Shown: one piece after another, positions 25,031 through 36,800 of the stretch
How the letters are laid out: each line of letters starts with the position of its first letter
Position numbering within the stretch: the stretch's first letter is position 1
Origin: Parus major
Lineage: Eukaryota; Chordata; Aves; Passeriformes; Paridae
Assembly (NCBI RefSeq): GCF_001522545.3
Contig: NC_031770.1
Coordinates: 107,176,130-107,240,129, forward strand
Length of the DNA: 64,000 nt
Reading direction: 5' to 3'
Program-made: the position numbers and the translations under genes
Notes under the pieces: generated by a model
Database searches by the model: none
What the model was told of the DNA's origin: nothing
The model's input: only the letters and a program-made list of their open reading frames with translations

Positions 25031-27714
25031 TACCTACGCTGAGGCTCATGCCTTACCAATTTCCCCGATGGTTTTCTCTGCCATCTGGGACTTCAGCCTC
25101 ATGTTTCTCCCCGCTACTTGCCTCCTGAGCTATCCCTATCCTATCCCCATCCAGGGTCTCATCCATCCCCCTCATCATCGTCACCGACGCAGGGCAGGCT
25201 TTGCCTTCCTCGCCCACCGCTGTGCTGTAACCTGATACCCGTGGGAGCCTACGAAAGGCTCTTGGTCTTGGTTTTGGAAGGCACTAACCCACACGGAGGC
25301 AGCCCTTGTCCCTTCTCAAGGACGCTTGAGTTTTATGTGTGCTTTTATCGCCCGGTCAGGCACTATTTTAAGCTCTTTGCATCTCTTTGCTGTCACCCTT
25401 AACTGCCCTGAATAACTCTGTATCCCATATACATCAAATACGCTATGTAAGGACAATAGAACCCCATGTGAGCTACTTGTCACCCAGACCATGTTCCCCC
25501 CATGAACACCACTAGCTGCTGGCTGTGACCCCTTTGGCACAGCCCTGTGTGCCCTCAGCCCCGGGGCAACGGAGCTGTGGCATCCCCCTTACATCAGGGG
25601 AGTAGGAAAAGTCCTTAAACTGTGACTAAGATTATCTGTGACCACCCAGCAATGAGATCCGCCCTGCTGGCTGCAGCTGGGGTGCTGAGCATGGTCACTC
25701 GGGAAGTGACATTCTCCTGGGGCTCCAAGTGAGAGCCCAAGGCTGCATAGCTGGCCTTGCAAAGAAAGCAGTGTGCTGTGCTGAGTGGAATGAAGCCTGT
25801 TGGGTTAGAGGTGGTGAGAGTTATTTGCTGGTTCCCCTCCGTACCAGGAGGATATAGGCTGGATTAGGAGCGGCTGCCCGTGCCGCTCCAGTGGTCCTGC
25901 AGGTGACACGAGGCACAAAGCTGGCAGGGTCACATGTGCTGGGCAATCTGACACAGAAGGGATCTTGCATCCACAGCCGACATGAGTAACAGATTTGCAG
26001 TGGGGGTTGTTTGGTATCTGTATTTGATGCTGAACCTGCAAGAGTGCACAGTCCCTCCTGGAGAGCAGCTGGCTTTGGGAAACTCATACTGAGCTTTGCA
26101 GTGTTCTCCAAAAGCTCTGCAAACCATCCCGTCACCTTGTCACCTCCCTGTCCCACTCAGGACATGCTGGCCAGAGGAGCAAGACAACACATGATTGATT
26201 ATCTGCTTAGCATGAAGCTCTGAGCTTTGCTGCCAATGCTCTATCCATGGCTAGACCACTCTTAATCTGCTGCTTCACTTCTTCCAGTGTAAACCCAGGG
26301 TTTAAACATGGCAAGTAAACACTGCAAGGCTTTCAGGTTCATCCATAAAAATGTTCTTCATTGTTTTTAATTTCCAGCTTCATCATTTTTCATTTCAGCT
26401 TCATGACCATCAAGATACCCCAGCTGAGAGCTTGGCTCAGCTTTGTTAGGCACTGTTCAAGCCTCAGTCCCAGAGCACTTGCACCAAGGAGAAGGAAAGG
26501 GATGAGGAAGGGAGGAAGGAGGTGAATGAGGGCACTGGATGAGGTGCACAGAGTCCCAGTGCTTTTATTGAAGTTAAGCATTCAGACTTCTGTATCCAGA
26601 CCTCACTCTTCAGCTGAGCCTTAGGACCTCCTGCAAAACAAGAATCCAAAGGGATAAAACACTCAAACAAGAAGCTTTAAATGCCTCCATCATTTTAACT
26701 TGGAGAGGTGCAGATGTGACTGCTGGGCTTGTTCCACATGCACCAAACCAGGCGTCCAGGCAAGCTGTGGCTTTCAGTCAGATAAAAGTTGTCCTGCTTG
26801 ACAGCACTTGCATGACACGAGGGACAGGAAGGAAACTTCTTCACAGCGAGTCACTGACCTGGGAAGGATGTGAGATGCCAGCCTCATGAGCCTCACTCCC
26901 TGATCTCACCAGGGGAGAAGATGCAGGGCCACCTGTGCTCCACCTGCAGCCTCACCTCCCCATCTCATCTGCTGGCTATCTCACAGCCCTGGGCACAGGG
27001 CTAAGGCAGTGTTCATGCACTTAGCCTGGCCATCAGATGCTCCTTCTCCTTTCTCAAAGTCCTCTGGGAAAATAGGCTCTCCAGTTGTGCACCCACCATT
27101 TCCAGAGGAGAGATCAGCTCAGGTGTGATGGCAATCAAACCTCCATCCAACAGTGCCACATTTAACTTCCCATCTGCCATCCCTGTCTCAGCCCTGAAAT
27201 CCCATGGGGTTCTTGAGGTGGGAAATCCATCAGTGCTAGCACACCTGGCTTAAATGACTGTGTTTGTGTATATATATATGTGTGCATGTATCTATATATT
27301 CCTGCTGGGAACATCTGCTCTTGGTAGACATTTCCCTTCCCAGTTTCCTGGAGATCACAGGGAGGGTCAGAAGGGTGAGAACGCCCACCCAAACTCTCCT
27401 TTCCCTCACCCAAGGAAGTCTAGGGGCTTTGTTGATTTAACTTCCCAATTCATGTTAATGCAAATTATGACTGTGGTTTCTATATGAACTGGACTCACAA
27501 ATTTTCCCATGCAGCAGCTACTTTCCCATAACAACACCAACACAGAAATGTTCTGTTTGTATGGGAGATGTAGAAGCAATGGTCCATGTACAGAGAATGA
27601 GAGAGTCTGAAAGGAAATGATGTCTGCCCCATTAGCCTGGTGTCTTTTAGTGCAAGTCAGGGATGAGAAATCACTTCCTGGAATGTTTCTGGTTTCTACA
27701 GGGTGAATCAAGTG

Positions 27715-27868
27715 ATGGTGCTCCATCCCCAGAAGTGTTCCAGATGTGGTTGGATAGGCTCCTGAGAAATCTGGTCTAGTGGAAGCTGTTCCTGCCCATG
27801 GCAGGGGATTGGAACAAGATGATTTTTAAGGTCCCTTCCAACCCAAACCATTCTGTGATTCCATGGTT
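27715..27868 (+). mobile_element. CR1 LINE 3' end fragment
   Basis: Landmarks 'gtggttggataggctcctga', 'atctggtctagtggaagctg', 'gcccatggcaggggattgga' and 'ttccaacccaaaccattctg', with a TGATTCCATGG end. A short 5'-truncated copy. Confidence 0.9.
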
Positions 27869-30004
27869 CTGGGGCATATTCTTCAAAATTTCCCAAATAG
27901 CTTCTTTTGGCAAAACAATTCCTCCCATTTCATGAATAGACTTGAATAAGGCTCAGGTGACTAAGCAGGAGCACTGGCTTTCCTCACAAGACAAGAGATC
28001 TTGCGGTTGGGAGAGATGATAAATTCTGGTGGCAAACGAGGTCAGTGGATGCCTACTTGGACTCCTACCACCAGCTTAGTGAAGACCCAGCAGTCTTTGA
28101 TCAACATGAGCAGTGAGTTTCACCTACTCTGATTAAAAAAGCCCTTCTTGTTTTTCAGTTACCAGTTCACTGACCGGGGTGTACTTGCATGACTCATGGG
28201 GTTGTACAAGGGGGAAAAAGGAACTGAAGGCAGGGAGGCAAGGAGGAACTTCTTGAACTGCTGCTGCTTCCAACAAAAACACTTAACACATAACTCCAAC
28301 CTCAGTCACCTGTTCCCTATTTTCCTTTTGAAGAGTGACAAAAGTGGAGAAGCAGCAAGTTGGTCACTAATAAGCAATTTATGTCTCAGCCAGTATGAAC
28401 TAGTCCAGGCAGCGTGACTGGGGTTTGTCATTGCATGTGCTGTGAGGGGGGAGGCACGGGGGATTTACAGATCAGCCCGTGCATTTTTGGATAATCTGTG
28501 GACTGCCTTTAGGTTCTGTATAAATAATAATAATTAAAAGTGGATGTAACTAAGTGGAATCCATTCCAAAGCAGTAACATGATCCATCTCATTGCCAATC
28601 CCCTGAGTCACTACGTTCTCCAGATGATTATTTTTCTGCTTTTCCCTAATACAATCTGAACGCTGCCCTTCACACTGCTGATGGACCCAGCATGGCTTGG
28701 TACTGTTGGGGCATTTCAAACCCTCTTCTAGCCCAGACACAACCCGGCCACTCAGTTCTGCGGCAAGATCTGCCCTGTATTTCATCAGAGAGCTACACAT
28801 TTTTAAACCTAAAATTCACTCCACCATCCACAAGCCTGGTGTTAACCCAGTTGTGTTATTGCCTATTATTTGCCCAATTTATTTTGAATTAAAAGCAGCG
28901 ATGGGCATCCCATTTCTTTTGAACAACCTTACTGTGTCTTGGTTTGCATTTTGATCTCTCCTTGGGACAAAACTCCCCTTTGTTGACCTCCTGGGAAAAG
29001 CTTGTTGTTCCTGGGTTCGGGAGCCCCAAGGGAAGGCAAAGCCCAAAACCAGGGCTCTGCAGCACTTGCACAGCAGCACAGCCAGCTGTGGAGGAACATC
29101 TTCTCCCTGCACATGTGACAGACTCGGTCTTATTCCCCCCTTGGGAACAGCAGTCCTGCCACTGCCACCCCAGGTCTGGGAGGGAAGCTCTCCAGACTCA
29201 TTCCCAGGCTCCCAAGGGTCATTACTCCTCTCCAGATCCCTTCCAGCATTAGAGATGGAGAAAGTCTCCCACTTTGTCTGGGAGAGGAGCTTTCTAGCTA
29301 GACTCAAAACTCCCTGGAATCAGCGTGAAGCTTCTTGTGTGCTTCAGAAGGGCTTGGACAAAATGCACATCTCTTTAGAGCAAGAGCACCGCATTTCCCC
29401 CACCCCTCCCCTTCTTCAGATGGGATTTTATAAGTTCAGTGCTCTTTCCTTTGGCATGGCACTGAAACCCTCTCTTGGTTCATCTGACTTCAGGGCATCT
29501 CCAGAAGGTGACTGCTGGATTTCTGCATGCTCTGGAATTCAGGTGTTTGAGGTTTTTTCTCAATAAACTACCAGCAATGTAGAGAGTCATAAATAGCCTT
29601 GATTTGCTGCACTCACAAACCTTGAAGGTCCTGATCAGCCGTATCTGGGGGTGCTCTGGTCTCCTGGTCAGAATTTGGAACAATGATGAAGTCTCACCAC
29701 AGCTCCCGTTTCCTGTAAGAACCTTGGACACGTCTTGCATCCTTTCCAGTCCTGACTCTGACCCCATCTCCTGTTTCCCCTGACTCTCTGGACAAACCTG
29801 GATCTGTTTCCATCACTTGCCACAGCTATCGATGGACACTGTGACCGTCACCCTGCTCTGCCCACCCTGCTCAGGTGCTGCAAGATGGGCAGTGAGGGCA
29901 CTGTCTAGGCTGTGGCCACCCTCAGCATCCAGCTAATCCTCTTCATTGGAGGGATGTGTCTGCTTCCTAGTGAATTCCTCCACCACAGGGAATGTGCTAC
30001 ATGT
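27869..30004. other. intergenic, no gene seen
   Basis: The last 2 kb upstream of the promoter region. No exon, RNA gene or clear repeat is supported. Confidence 0.5.
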
Positions 30005-30245
30005 TCATAGAGTCATCAAATGGTTTGGGTTAGAATGGACATTTAAAGGCTGTCTGTTCCAACTCCTGTTCCAAAGGCAGGGATGCCACCCACTAGACCA
30101 TGCTGCTCCGAGGATGCCACCCACTAGACCTGGTCTTGGGATGTGGCAGGGATGGGGCTGCCACAGCTTTTCTGGACAACCTGTGCCAGCGCCTCACCAC
30201 CCCTTTTGCGAAAAAATTCTTCCCTGTATGTTTGACATTGGAGAA
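30005..30245 (-). mobile_element. CR1 LINE 3' end, antisense, abutting the TNFRSF21 CpG island
   Basis: Begins 'ttcatagagtcatcaaatgg', followed by 'gccacccactagacc', 'ttttctggacaacctgtgcc' and 'aaaaattcttccctgtatgt'. A piece of about 20 bp containing 'gatgccacccactagacc' is present twice, around 30090 and 30113, a small internal duplication. The copy ends within about 50 bp of the CpG-rich promoter sequence and about 550 bp before the start codon. Confidence 0.9.
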
Positions 30246-30419
30246 CACCAAAAACAAAACCAACAAAAATCTCCTCCCCGAAGATTTCACGGTGCCGAAC
30301 ACCCACCCCCGCTGCGATTTCTCCGCGGCCGCCACCCTGGGACGCCGGAGTCCCAACCCAACCCGAACCACGAGGGGGACCGGAGCCACCGCTGCCCCAC
30401 GGACGGGGGAGACGCGTCC

Positions 30420-30512
30420 CCGCCGTGTCTCCTCCTTCTATCCTCCGTGTTCCCGCCGTGTCCCCTCCTTGTATCCTCCGTGTCCCCGCCGTGTCCCCGC
30501 CGTGTCCCCGCG
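30420..30512 (+). repeat. promoter minisatellite, pyrimidine-rich
   Basis: Imperfect tandem array built from CCGTGTC(C/T)CC-type units, with alternate spacers like CTCCTTSTATCCT. Examples are 'cgccgtgtctcctccttcta' and 'cgccgtgtccccgccgtgtc'. It sits 290-380 bp upstream of the TNFRSF21 start codon inside the CpG island and is strongly strand-asymmetric (C/T on the + strand). Confidence 0.8.
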
Positions 30513-30554
30513 CGGGGCCGGTGTCGCGTGGGGGCGCCCTGGCGCGCGGGCGGG

Positions 30555-30700
30555 TGACGCCACCGCCGGGCCCCGCCCCGGCCCCGCGCGCCGCCCCCGC
30601 TCGCGCCCCGCCCCCGCGGCAGAGCGCGCGGCGGCCCCTCAGCAGGGCAGGGCAGGGCAGGTGGGAGCGCGGCAGGGCCCCCGCCCCGCCCGGCCCGGCC
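30555..30700 (+). promoter_or_regulatory. GC boxes and CRE-like half-site
   Basis: CCCCGCCCC-type GC boxes (Sp/KLF class) occur at about 30571-30579, 30605-30615 and 30681-30690. A TGACG half-site lies at 30555-30559. A short GGGCA repeat lies at about 30642-30661. Core promoter elements are inferred from motif and position. Confidence 0.5.
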
Positions 30701-30706
30701 CCCGCC

Positions 30707-30748
30707 ATGGGCGCCCGGCCGCCGCCGGCCCCGCGCCCCGCCGCCTGA
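30707..30748 (+). CDS. candidate upstream ORF (13 residues) in TNFRSF21 leader
   Basis: ATG in a near-optimal context (CCGCCATGG) opens a 13-codon frame, [13 protein letters not shown], which stops at TGA 30746-30748, 52 nt before the main start. No other ATG is apparent between about 30232 and this one. If transcription starts upstream of 30707, scanning ribosomes meet this ORF first and must reinitiate, or leak past it, to make the receptor. If transcription starts downstream, the ORF is irrelevant. Its product has no recognised function; any effect would be on translation rate. Confidence 0.45.
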   Translation: MGARPPPAPRPAA

Positions 30749-30800
30749 GGCAGCGCGGCCGCACGGGCAGCGCCTCGCCCGCAGCCCCGGCCCCGCCACC

Positions 30801-30854
30801 ATGGGGGCCGCCGCGGCCAGCCGGAGCTCCGCCGGGTTCGCCGGCATCCTTGCG
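30801..30854 (+). CDS. TNFRSF21: TNFRSF21 exon 1 (coding part)
   Basis: Start codon in an ideal context (GCCACCATGG) encodes [18 protein letters not shown], then splices at a strong donor, GCG|GTGAGT, in phase 0. Together with the first codons of exon 2 ([10 protein letters not shown]) this forms a hydrophobic signal peptide. The mammalian N-terminus is longer and differs in sequence, which is normal for signal peptides. This start is preferred over the upstream ATG at 30707 because that one runs into a stop. Confidence 0.9.
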
Positions 30855-33800
30855 GTGAGTGCGCGCGTGTGCGCGGAGCGACGGGATCGGTCCGTGCCCG
30901 CGCAGCATCCGCGTGTCCGCGGCGTGGGTGGGGATGTGCTGCAGTGCGGGGCTGCCCGCCCGCGCGTCCTGCCCCGCCTGGGGCAGCCTGGCAGCGGGGA
31001 GGGTGTTTGGGCATCCTGCTGACCCCGCTCCGCGTGTCGGCTGTGCGGAGCTCCCCTGCGCCCTCGCCGAGTGCTGCTGTCCGCCCCAGCCCCGGGTCCC
31101 GGTAGGGGACGCCGGCTGGGTGCGATATTCCTTCCCTGCGATATCCATCCTCCCCGTGCCTGTGTTAGCGCAGGCGGCGGCATCCCCCGGCGAGGGCTGT
31201 GCCGCACCGCCAGAGTGAGCGGATCCTTGCTCTGCTCTCTACACTGCTTCGGGAGCTCGGCACTGGACAGGGATCCATCCATCCATCCATCCATCCATCC
31301 ATCCATCCATCCATCCATCCATCCATCCATCGCCCCCGCGGCTGCTTTTTTTGCCACCCTTTGGGCAGGCAGTAAAACTCTCCGCTACGAGTGGCAGGCA
31401 GCTGCCCTGACTTATCGCCGAAATGTTTTCCGGCAGCTTTATCTCCCCATTTACCTTCCCAGGTAGGGCACTTCCCGATCAGCGCTTTAGGGCTACATCC
31501 CGTCTGTTTGGGGAGAGACAGTAATTCGGTGTGTCAGGCAGACGCCGCAGCTGCTGCGGCTGGGTTGTGTAACAGAGGAGAGCACTTGCTCTTGAACTCA
31601 AGGTGGATCTGAGCAAGCTGGCGCTGGCTCGACAGGAATCCGAGTAAACAACAAACAGTCTAAGGCTGGAAGGGCATTAGCGGGGAAACAGCCTCGTTGC
31701 ACTGCAGGCGAAGGGGAGCTTGGCGCAGCGGTGGAGCAGACGGTGCTCGGTGCTGGCTGGGCGCTCCCGAGTGCCGGCTTCCCTCTGGGAGAAGAGAGCC
31801 GAGGGAAGCCGGTGCTGCTGCACGTCTGGAAGATGAGATGCTGATGGGGAGTTTGAGATATGCAGCTCCAGCTGGGATCCTGGAGGTCAGTTGGGAATGG
31901 TGGGTGTAGAGGGGAGAGGTGGGAATAAAAGAGTGATTTAAAGGTGTGGGGCAATACTACAGCAGTTTTGGGGCATGAAGCAAGACTGAGCAAATACACA
32001 CGTGTATGTTACTTGTGCATGTGTGTTCTCAGAACTCTGTGTGTGATCATACAAGAAAGCAAGGCAAAATTCCTGTTTGCTTGTGAGCTGGCAGGATCCT
32101 CCCTGAGTTTTCATCTGATACCTTCAACGTTTTGGATATCTCCCTTTGGTCATATAAGGACTTCATGTCTCCAACCCGAGGGAAGTAAGTTCAAATTGAT
32201 AGCTGGTGGGTCTTTTACTAGTACAGCAAACCCAAATCTGCCTGGCTGCTGGGTTTTGGAGCAGTTTCTGGAGCAGTAGAAGCAGTTTTTGCAGGGGTGA
32301 TGTTGGCAGTGATTTCATTTGCTTGGTGGATTTTTTGGGACCCCACGAACTGCTGCAAAGTAGTTTCCACCATCTCCCCCATTGCCCTTGCCTGGAACCA
32401 GCACAATATCACCTCACTTCAGCTTGGGGCTTTTTGAAAGCTGGGGGATTCCATCTGTTTGGAGCAAAACCATGGCTGGCAGGGATGTTTCCGAGCTCTG
32501 GTGCGCACTGGCTGCAGGGTTGGCTGCTGGGTTTCCCTTCATGGGGACCAGATGTTGTGGTGCTGCTGTTCTGGCTCGCTCCACTCCCTGTGTTTTGCTC
32601 TTGAGATGGAGTAAAGGAACTGCTGATCAGTGAGTCCCGGACTCTCATTTCACAAACCCCAAACCAGCTGAAATAACTGGTCATGTTGCAAGAAGCAGAA
32701 ATTTGCCTTGCTCTTCAGTAGTCTCCTCTCAGGCAACTTTTTTCAGACTGAGTAATTTGATTCTTTTTAAAGTGATCAGGGCAGGACTTTTGCTTTTCCT
32801 GTCTGCCAAGTTACCGTAAAACTTCCAGACTAATTTATTTGTCTTTCTGGTGTTTTTCTGTGTTTATTTCTTTTACTTTATTGTTGCAAGCACTTTCCCA
32901 GTAGTGTCGGCGAAGGGTGCAGCTGACCTCTGGGAAGTGCAGCAGGCAGTGCTGCTCATCCCCAGTCTGTGCCAAGATATTGCCCAGAGCCAGCTGCCGT
33001 TTCTACCAAATTCTGCTGGTTCTGCTTGGAAACCATTCCCAGAGTATCAGTTTAGCACTATAGGTCCCTGCTCACTTGCAGATCTCTGTTCCTGCTCTTC
33101 TCTACCAGAATCAAGTGTCCTGTGTTTAGCTGCCATTTATGTTTTGGGGTTTTTTTATTTTAATTTATTTTAATTTTCACTTTAGTTTTAGGTTTATTTC
33201 TGTGTCCCCACAAGTCTGGCAGCAGGGCAGCACTGTACACAACCTGAGATTATGACAGTCTTGGTGTTGCAGTATTTTAGGACACAAATTTCAGGACAGA
33301 AAGTTTGATTCACCAACTTTCTGCTGGTGTTTTGACTCACTTTGCAGGTTTGGGTCCCTTAACGAGATGCTGTATTCATAGAATCATAGAATGGCTTTGG
33401 GTTGGAAGGGACCTTAAAGATCATGTAGTTCCAACACCCCTGCCATGGGCAGGTGTGCCAACCACTGGACCAGGTTTCTCAGGTGTTTGCAGCTGCATCC
33501 TCTGAGCACATGCCAGTGTGGCTCGTGATCCCCTAAGAGCTGTTCCTGTGCAGATTGTCCCTCAGGTCTCCCTGCAGCACACTTATGGAAAAAGGGTGAT
33601 GGGAGCACGGCACAGAGGCAGCTCTGGGATGGAGTCATCAGGCTGGGTGGTGCTGAGGTGCCTGGTGCCCACACCAGCTGTGGGGTGCTGCTGCCTCAAG
33701 GGTTTGTTTGCAGCTGAATGTGAAGGTTCCCTTGTCTGCGTGTTTCCTGGTGTGGGGAGGTCGGAATGATGGTGTCCCCCAGCCTGATCTGATTTCCTCA

Positions 33801-36800
33801 CACCATAAAGCTTTCATGTGCTGAAATAGGTGAAGGTGACTGGGAGGTGCCTTTGCCCGTGTGGCGCAGGGTATCGGTGCTGCGTTGGGGATGCTCTTTG
33901 AGCTTGTGGCCACCCTGTTCTGCTTTGGCCCCTTTTGGAAAGGGACCCCATCCCATTAAAAACCCTTCTTTGTTCCTGCATTGAGCACAGAGAGCATTGC
34001 TGAAACTGCTGAAACCAAGTTTGCTCTTTAGCGTTGTCTTGCACCCGTTCTGTTTTTTTCTGTTTTTTTTTTTACCCTGTACACTTCCTTTGGTACCAGT
34101 GTAATGAAATTAAATGCAGTGGCTCAGCAGAACTCACTTCATTACTTGGTTGATTTTTCCATGGGAACTGGAAGTGTCAGCCAAAAAAGTCCAGGTCTGT
34201 GTGCTGCTGGGCAGCCCTGAGGGTGAGAGACCAAACCAGCAGACACTCCTTTTTGCTGAAGATGTCCTCCTGCTCCTGGCCTTCACTTTCAGAGATCTGA
34301 GTGCTGCAAAACCTGAGCGGTTGGATTATTTCAGGGAGCAGAAGTGCCAGTCTGAATAAATAGCAGATGCTCAATGCTGCTTAGCCATCCCCCACTGGAA
34401 CTTGCTGTTCTCCTTGGAAGTGCATGTGCAGCTGAAGATCTTGAGATGTTCAAAAATACCAGCACTGCTTTTCTGAGACAGGGTTTAAAAAAAACAGCTC
34501 AAAAAAGCCAACTCAAACCTAGTGCTATTACAGGCTTTGGTTACCCGGGAGAGGGATGGGAAGATGCTAGAATGGGAAGAACAGGAGGGAACCCAAGGCA
34601 CATGTTTGTAGCGGGGCTGTCCATGGGTTTCCTAAGGTCTAGCGTGATGCAGAGCGAGAAATCGGGATCTGAGACAGCGGGACACAGCTCAGTCCTGATG
34701 AGGCAGGAGATCCACCGCCTGTCCTGCCTATCCTGTCACCCTGTCCTGCTGGCACTGGCACGGGAGCAGGGTGAGTAACACAGGTGACCCCTGCTGCCAC
34801 CTTAAGAGACCAGTTCGCTAATTCAGGGATGCGTCACGGAGATTACAGGGGAGGGTGGCAGGTTTCCTTAGAGCCAGTTAAGCGCTTTGTTAAATCATGT
34901 CTTAGGGGAGGGGAAAAGTAAAATGCATCCTGTAAGCCTTTGCTGCCTGCCAGGGCAGCCCCACTTTTTAATTTGACGTGCCGTAATTAGTCTAGCCGCT
35001 GCAGGATCCTCGTCAGCTCCTGCGGGCTTGCCTGCTTCTGCCTGCTCTGTAATTGCTGCTTCAGGGGGAGAAAACTAAATAAACTAAAATAAAAAAAATA
35101 AAAATGTGAAGTGTTTTGTACAAATCCCAAGCTGTAAATTATTTAGCAGGTGAAACAGAAATGAGCTGTGTGTTTCCAGGAAGCAAGAGACTGCACCAAA
35201 AATGACGCGGCGCAGCTTGCGGCTCTGCTGCGATGTGCCTTCTGCAGAGTCATGTTGTTGGGAGCCTTTTTTTTTTTCCTCTTATTTTTTTTTCTTTTTT
35301 TTTTTATTCTGAATATATTCTTGTTGGCTGATAGCCCAGAATAGGTAGCAGAGCAAGAGGCGAGGGATTGTATAACACAGCCAAGTGATTTTATGTCCTT
35401 GGCTCTGCAGCTGAGCAGCATTAGGGTCTCTGGTCTTTCTACCTTCAGTGTAGAAAATGTTTGAAAATTCAGGGTAACACTGACTTGTTCCCTCTCTCCC
35501 TCTGAACTTAGCCTGTGGCTGTGTGGAAATGTGTTTCCTGTTGTTTTGCATGCTGTGTGAGGTTGTGTCCGCCTTTCTTTTGATATGCCTTTTGTTCCTG
35601 GGGACTTATCTCCGCTGCCATAACTGACATTAAATCCATGGACCAGAAGTCTTCTGGAGGAAGCAGAGGTACTTCTTGGTAGATGGAGCTTCTCCTGGAG
35701 ATGGAGAAGCATCACTGCAAAGGAATTAAGGGAATAAAGCTTTGGGATTGGAAGTCTGTAGAGACAGACAGATTTATATAGCAAAGCCCAGTTGTTTCCA
35801 GTTCAGTGTCTAAAAACTGGTGTCCTTTTACCTATGTCTGATGCAATGAGGAGCTGAGTTACAGCAGAGTTCCTTGAAGAGCGTAAAAATAGCACCAGGT
35901 TTTTTCTCCTGTTGCTAATGCAGCTGGTTTAGAGTGGATTCAGATGTGGTTGGAGGCTCAAAGCAGAACATCCCTTGTGGTCTCGCCAAACCCAACACTT
36001 GCACCGGGTCATAAAAAATAGTGAAAAGGCAGAGGAGCTGAGAAATAGCCCAGAAACAGCTGCTAGCCTGGATTTCATCCTGGTTTGTGTTACTCAGAAA
36101 GGTAACTATTTGAACAAGTGCAGATTAACAAATAGAGAAGGAAAGTTTTACAGGTCAGAGCTGCCATCTGCATGTGTTTTTTGCCTTGTCAGTGAGTGCC
36201 TGCCTCGTGCTGGAGCCTCTCAGCCTTGAAATGCAAAGCTGGTCTGAATTCTCCTGGGGTGGCCAGGTAGCACGTACTGCTGAAACACAATTAGCAGTAT
36301 TTACCACCCTGGCAGGGTTGCAGTGTAAATGATGCTTAGTTTCACTGAGAAGTGTGGTGTCAAATGTAAGCAATTATAATCGTAGCTGGGGATGTGTCTG
36401 CAGAATGTGCTGCCACCTGCACCGGTTCCATTCCGCTCCAGCCTCACTGAGGTCCCTCCCGTGGGCGTAGCAACTTGTCCGTGGTCCCACAGCTCTGGGA
36501 CATCCCTTGTGATCCTACAGGGGGTCGTTGACAGAGAGGGCTCCGTTTGCACGCTGTTGTTGGCTGATACCTCCTGTTTGTTTTCCAGCTGCTCATGCTC
36601 CTTGGCACCGCTGATGGTCAGTCGAAGCTGACCTCTGAGCAGAATGCCATCAGCCTCTCCCCTGGCAAGTACCGCCACCTCGACCGTGCCACCAATGAAG
36701 AACTGACCTGTGACAAATGTCCTGCAGGAACCTACGTGTCTAAGCACTGTACGAAGAGTACCCTAAGGGAGTGCAGCCCTTGTCCAGACGGGACCTTTAC

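Larger units (their letters stand above)
22461..27714. other. intergenic, no gene seen
   Basis: About 5 kb without a supported exon or RNA gene. It contains the GGAT microsatellite, an AT-rich enhancer-like block and a modest CpG-rich patch (each listed), and a short TA/TG tract at 27262-27298. Confidence 0.5.
30290..31100 (+). promoter_or_regulatory. CpG island / TNFRSF21 promoter region
   Basis: Abrupt rise to very high GC with dense CpG, in contrast to the flanks. It spans the presumed transcription start, the coding start at 30801 and the start of intron 1. No TATA box is visible; GC boxes and a TGACG half-site are present. Such TATA-less islands are usual for broadly expressed genes. 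The transcription start itself cannot be placed from sequence alone. Long antisense open frames across the island come from its composition and are not genes. Confidence 0.85.
30855..36588 (+). other. TNFRSF21 intron 1
   Basis: GT-AG intron of 5.7 kb. The first 250 bp remain in the CpG island. It contains a CCAT microsatellite, one short antisense CR1, T-rich tracts (34055-34080, 35268-35305) and an AT-rich block that may be regulatory. No extra exon with a convincing frame and splice sites is seen. The polypyrimidine tract and acceptor before exon 2 (ctcctgtttgttttccag) are strong. Confidence 0.85.
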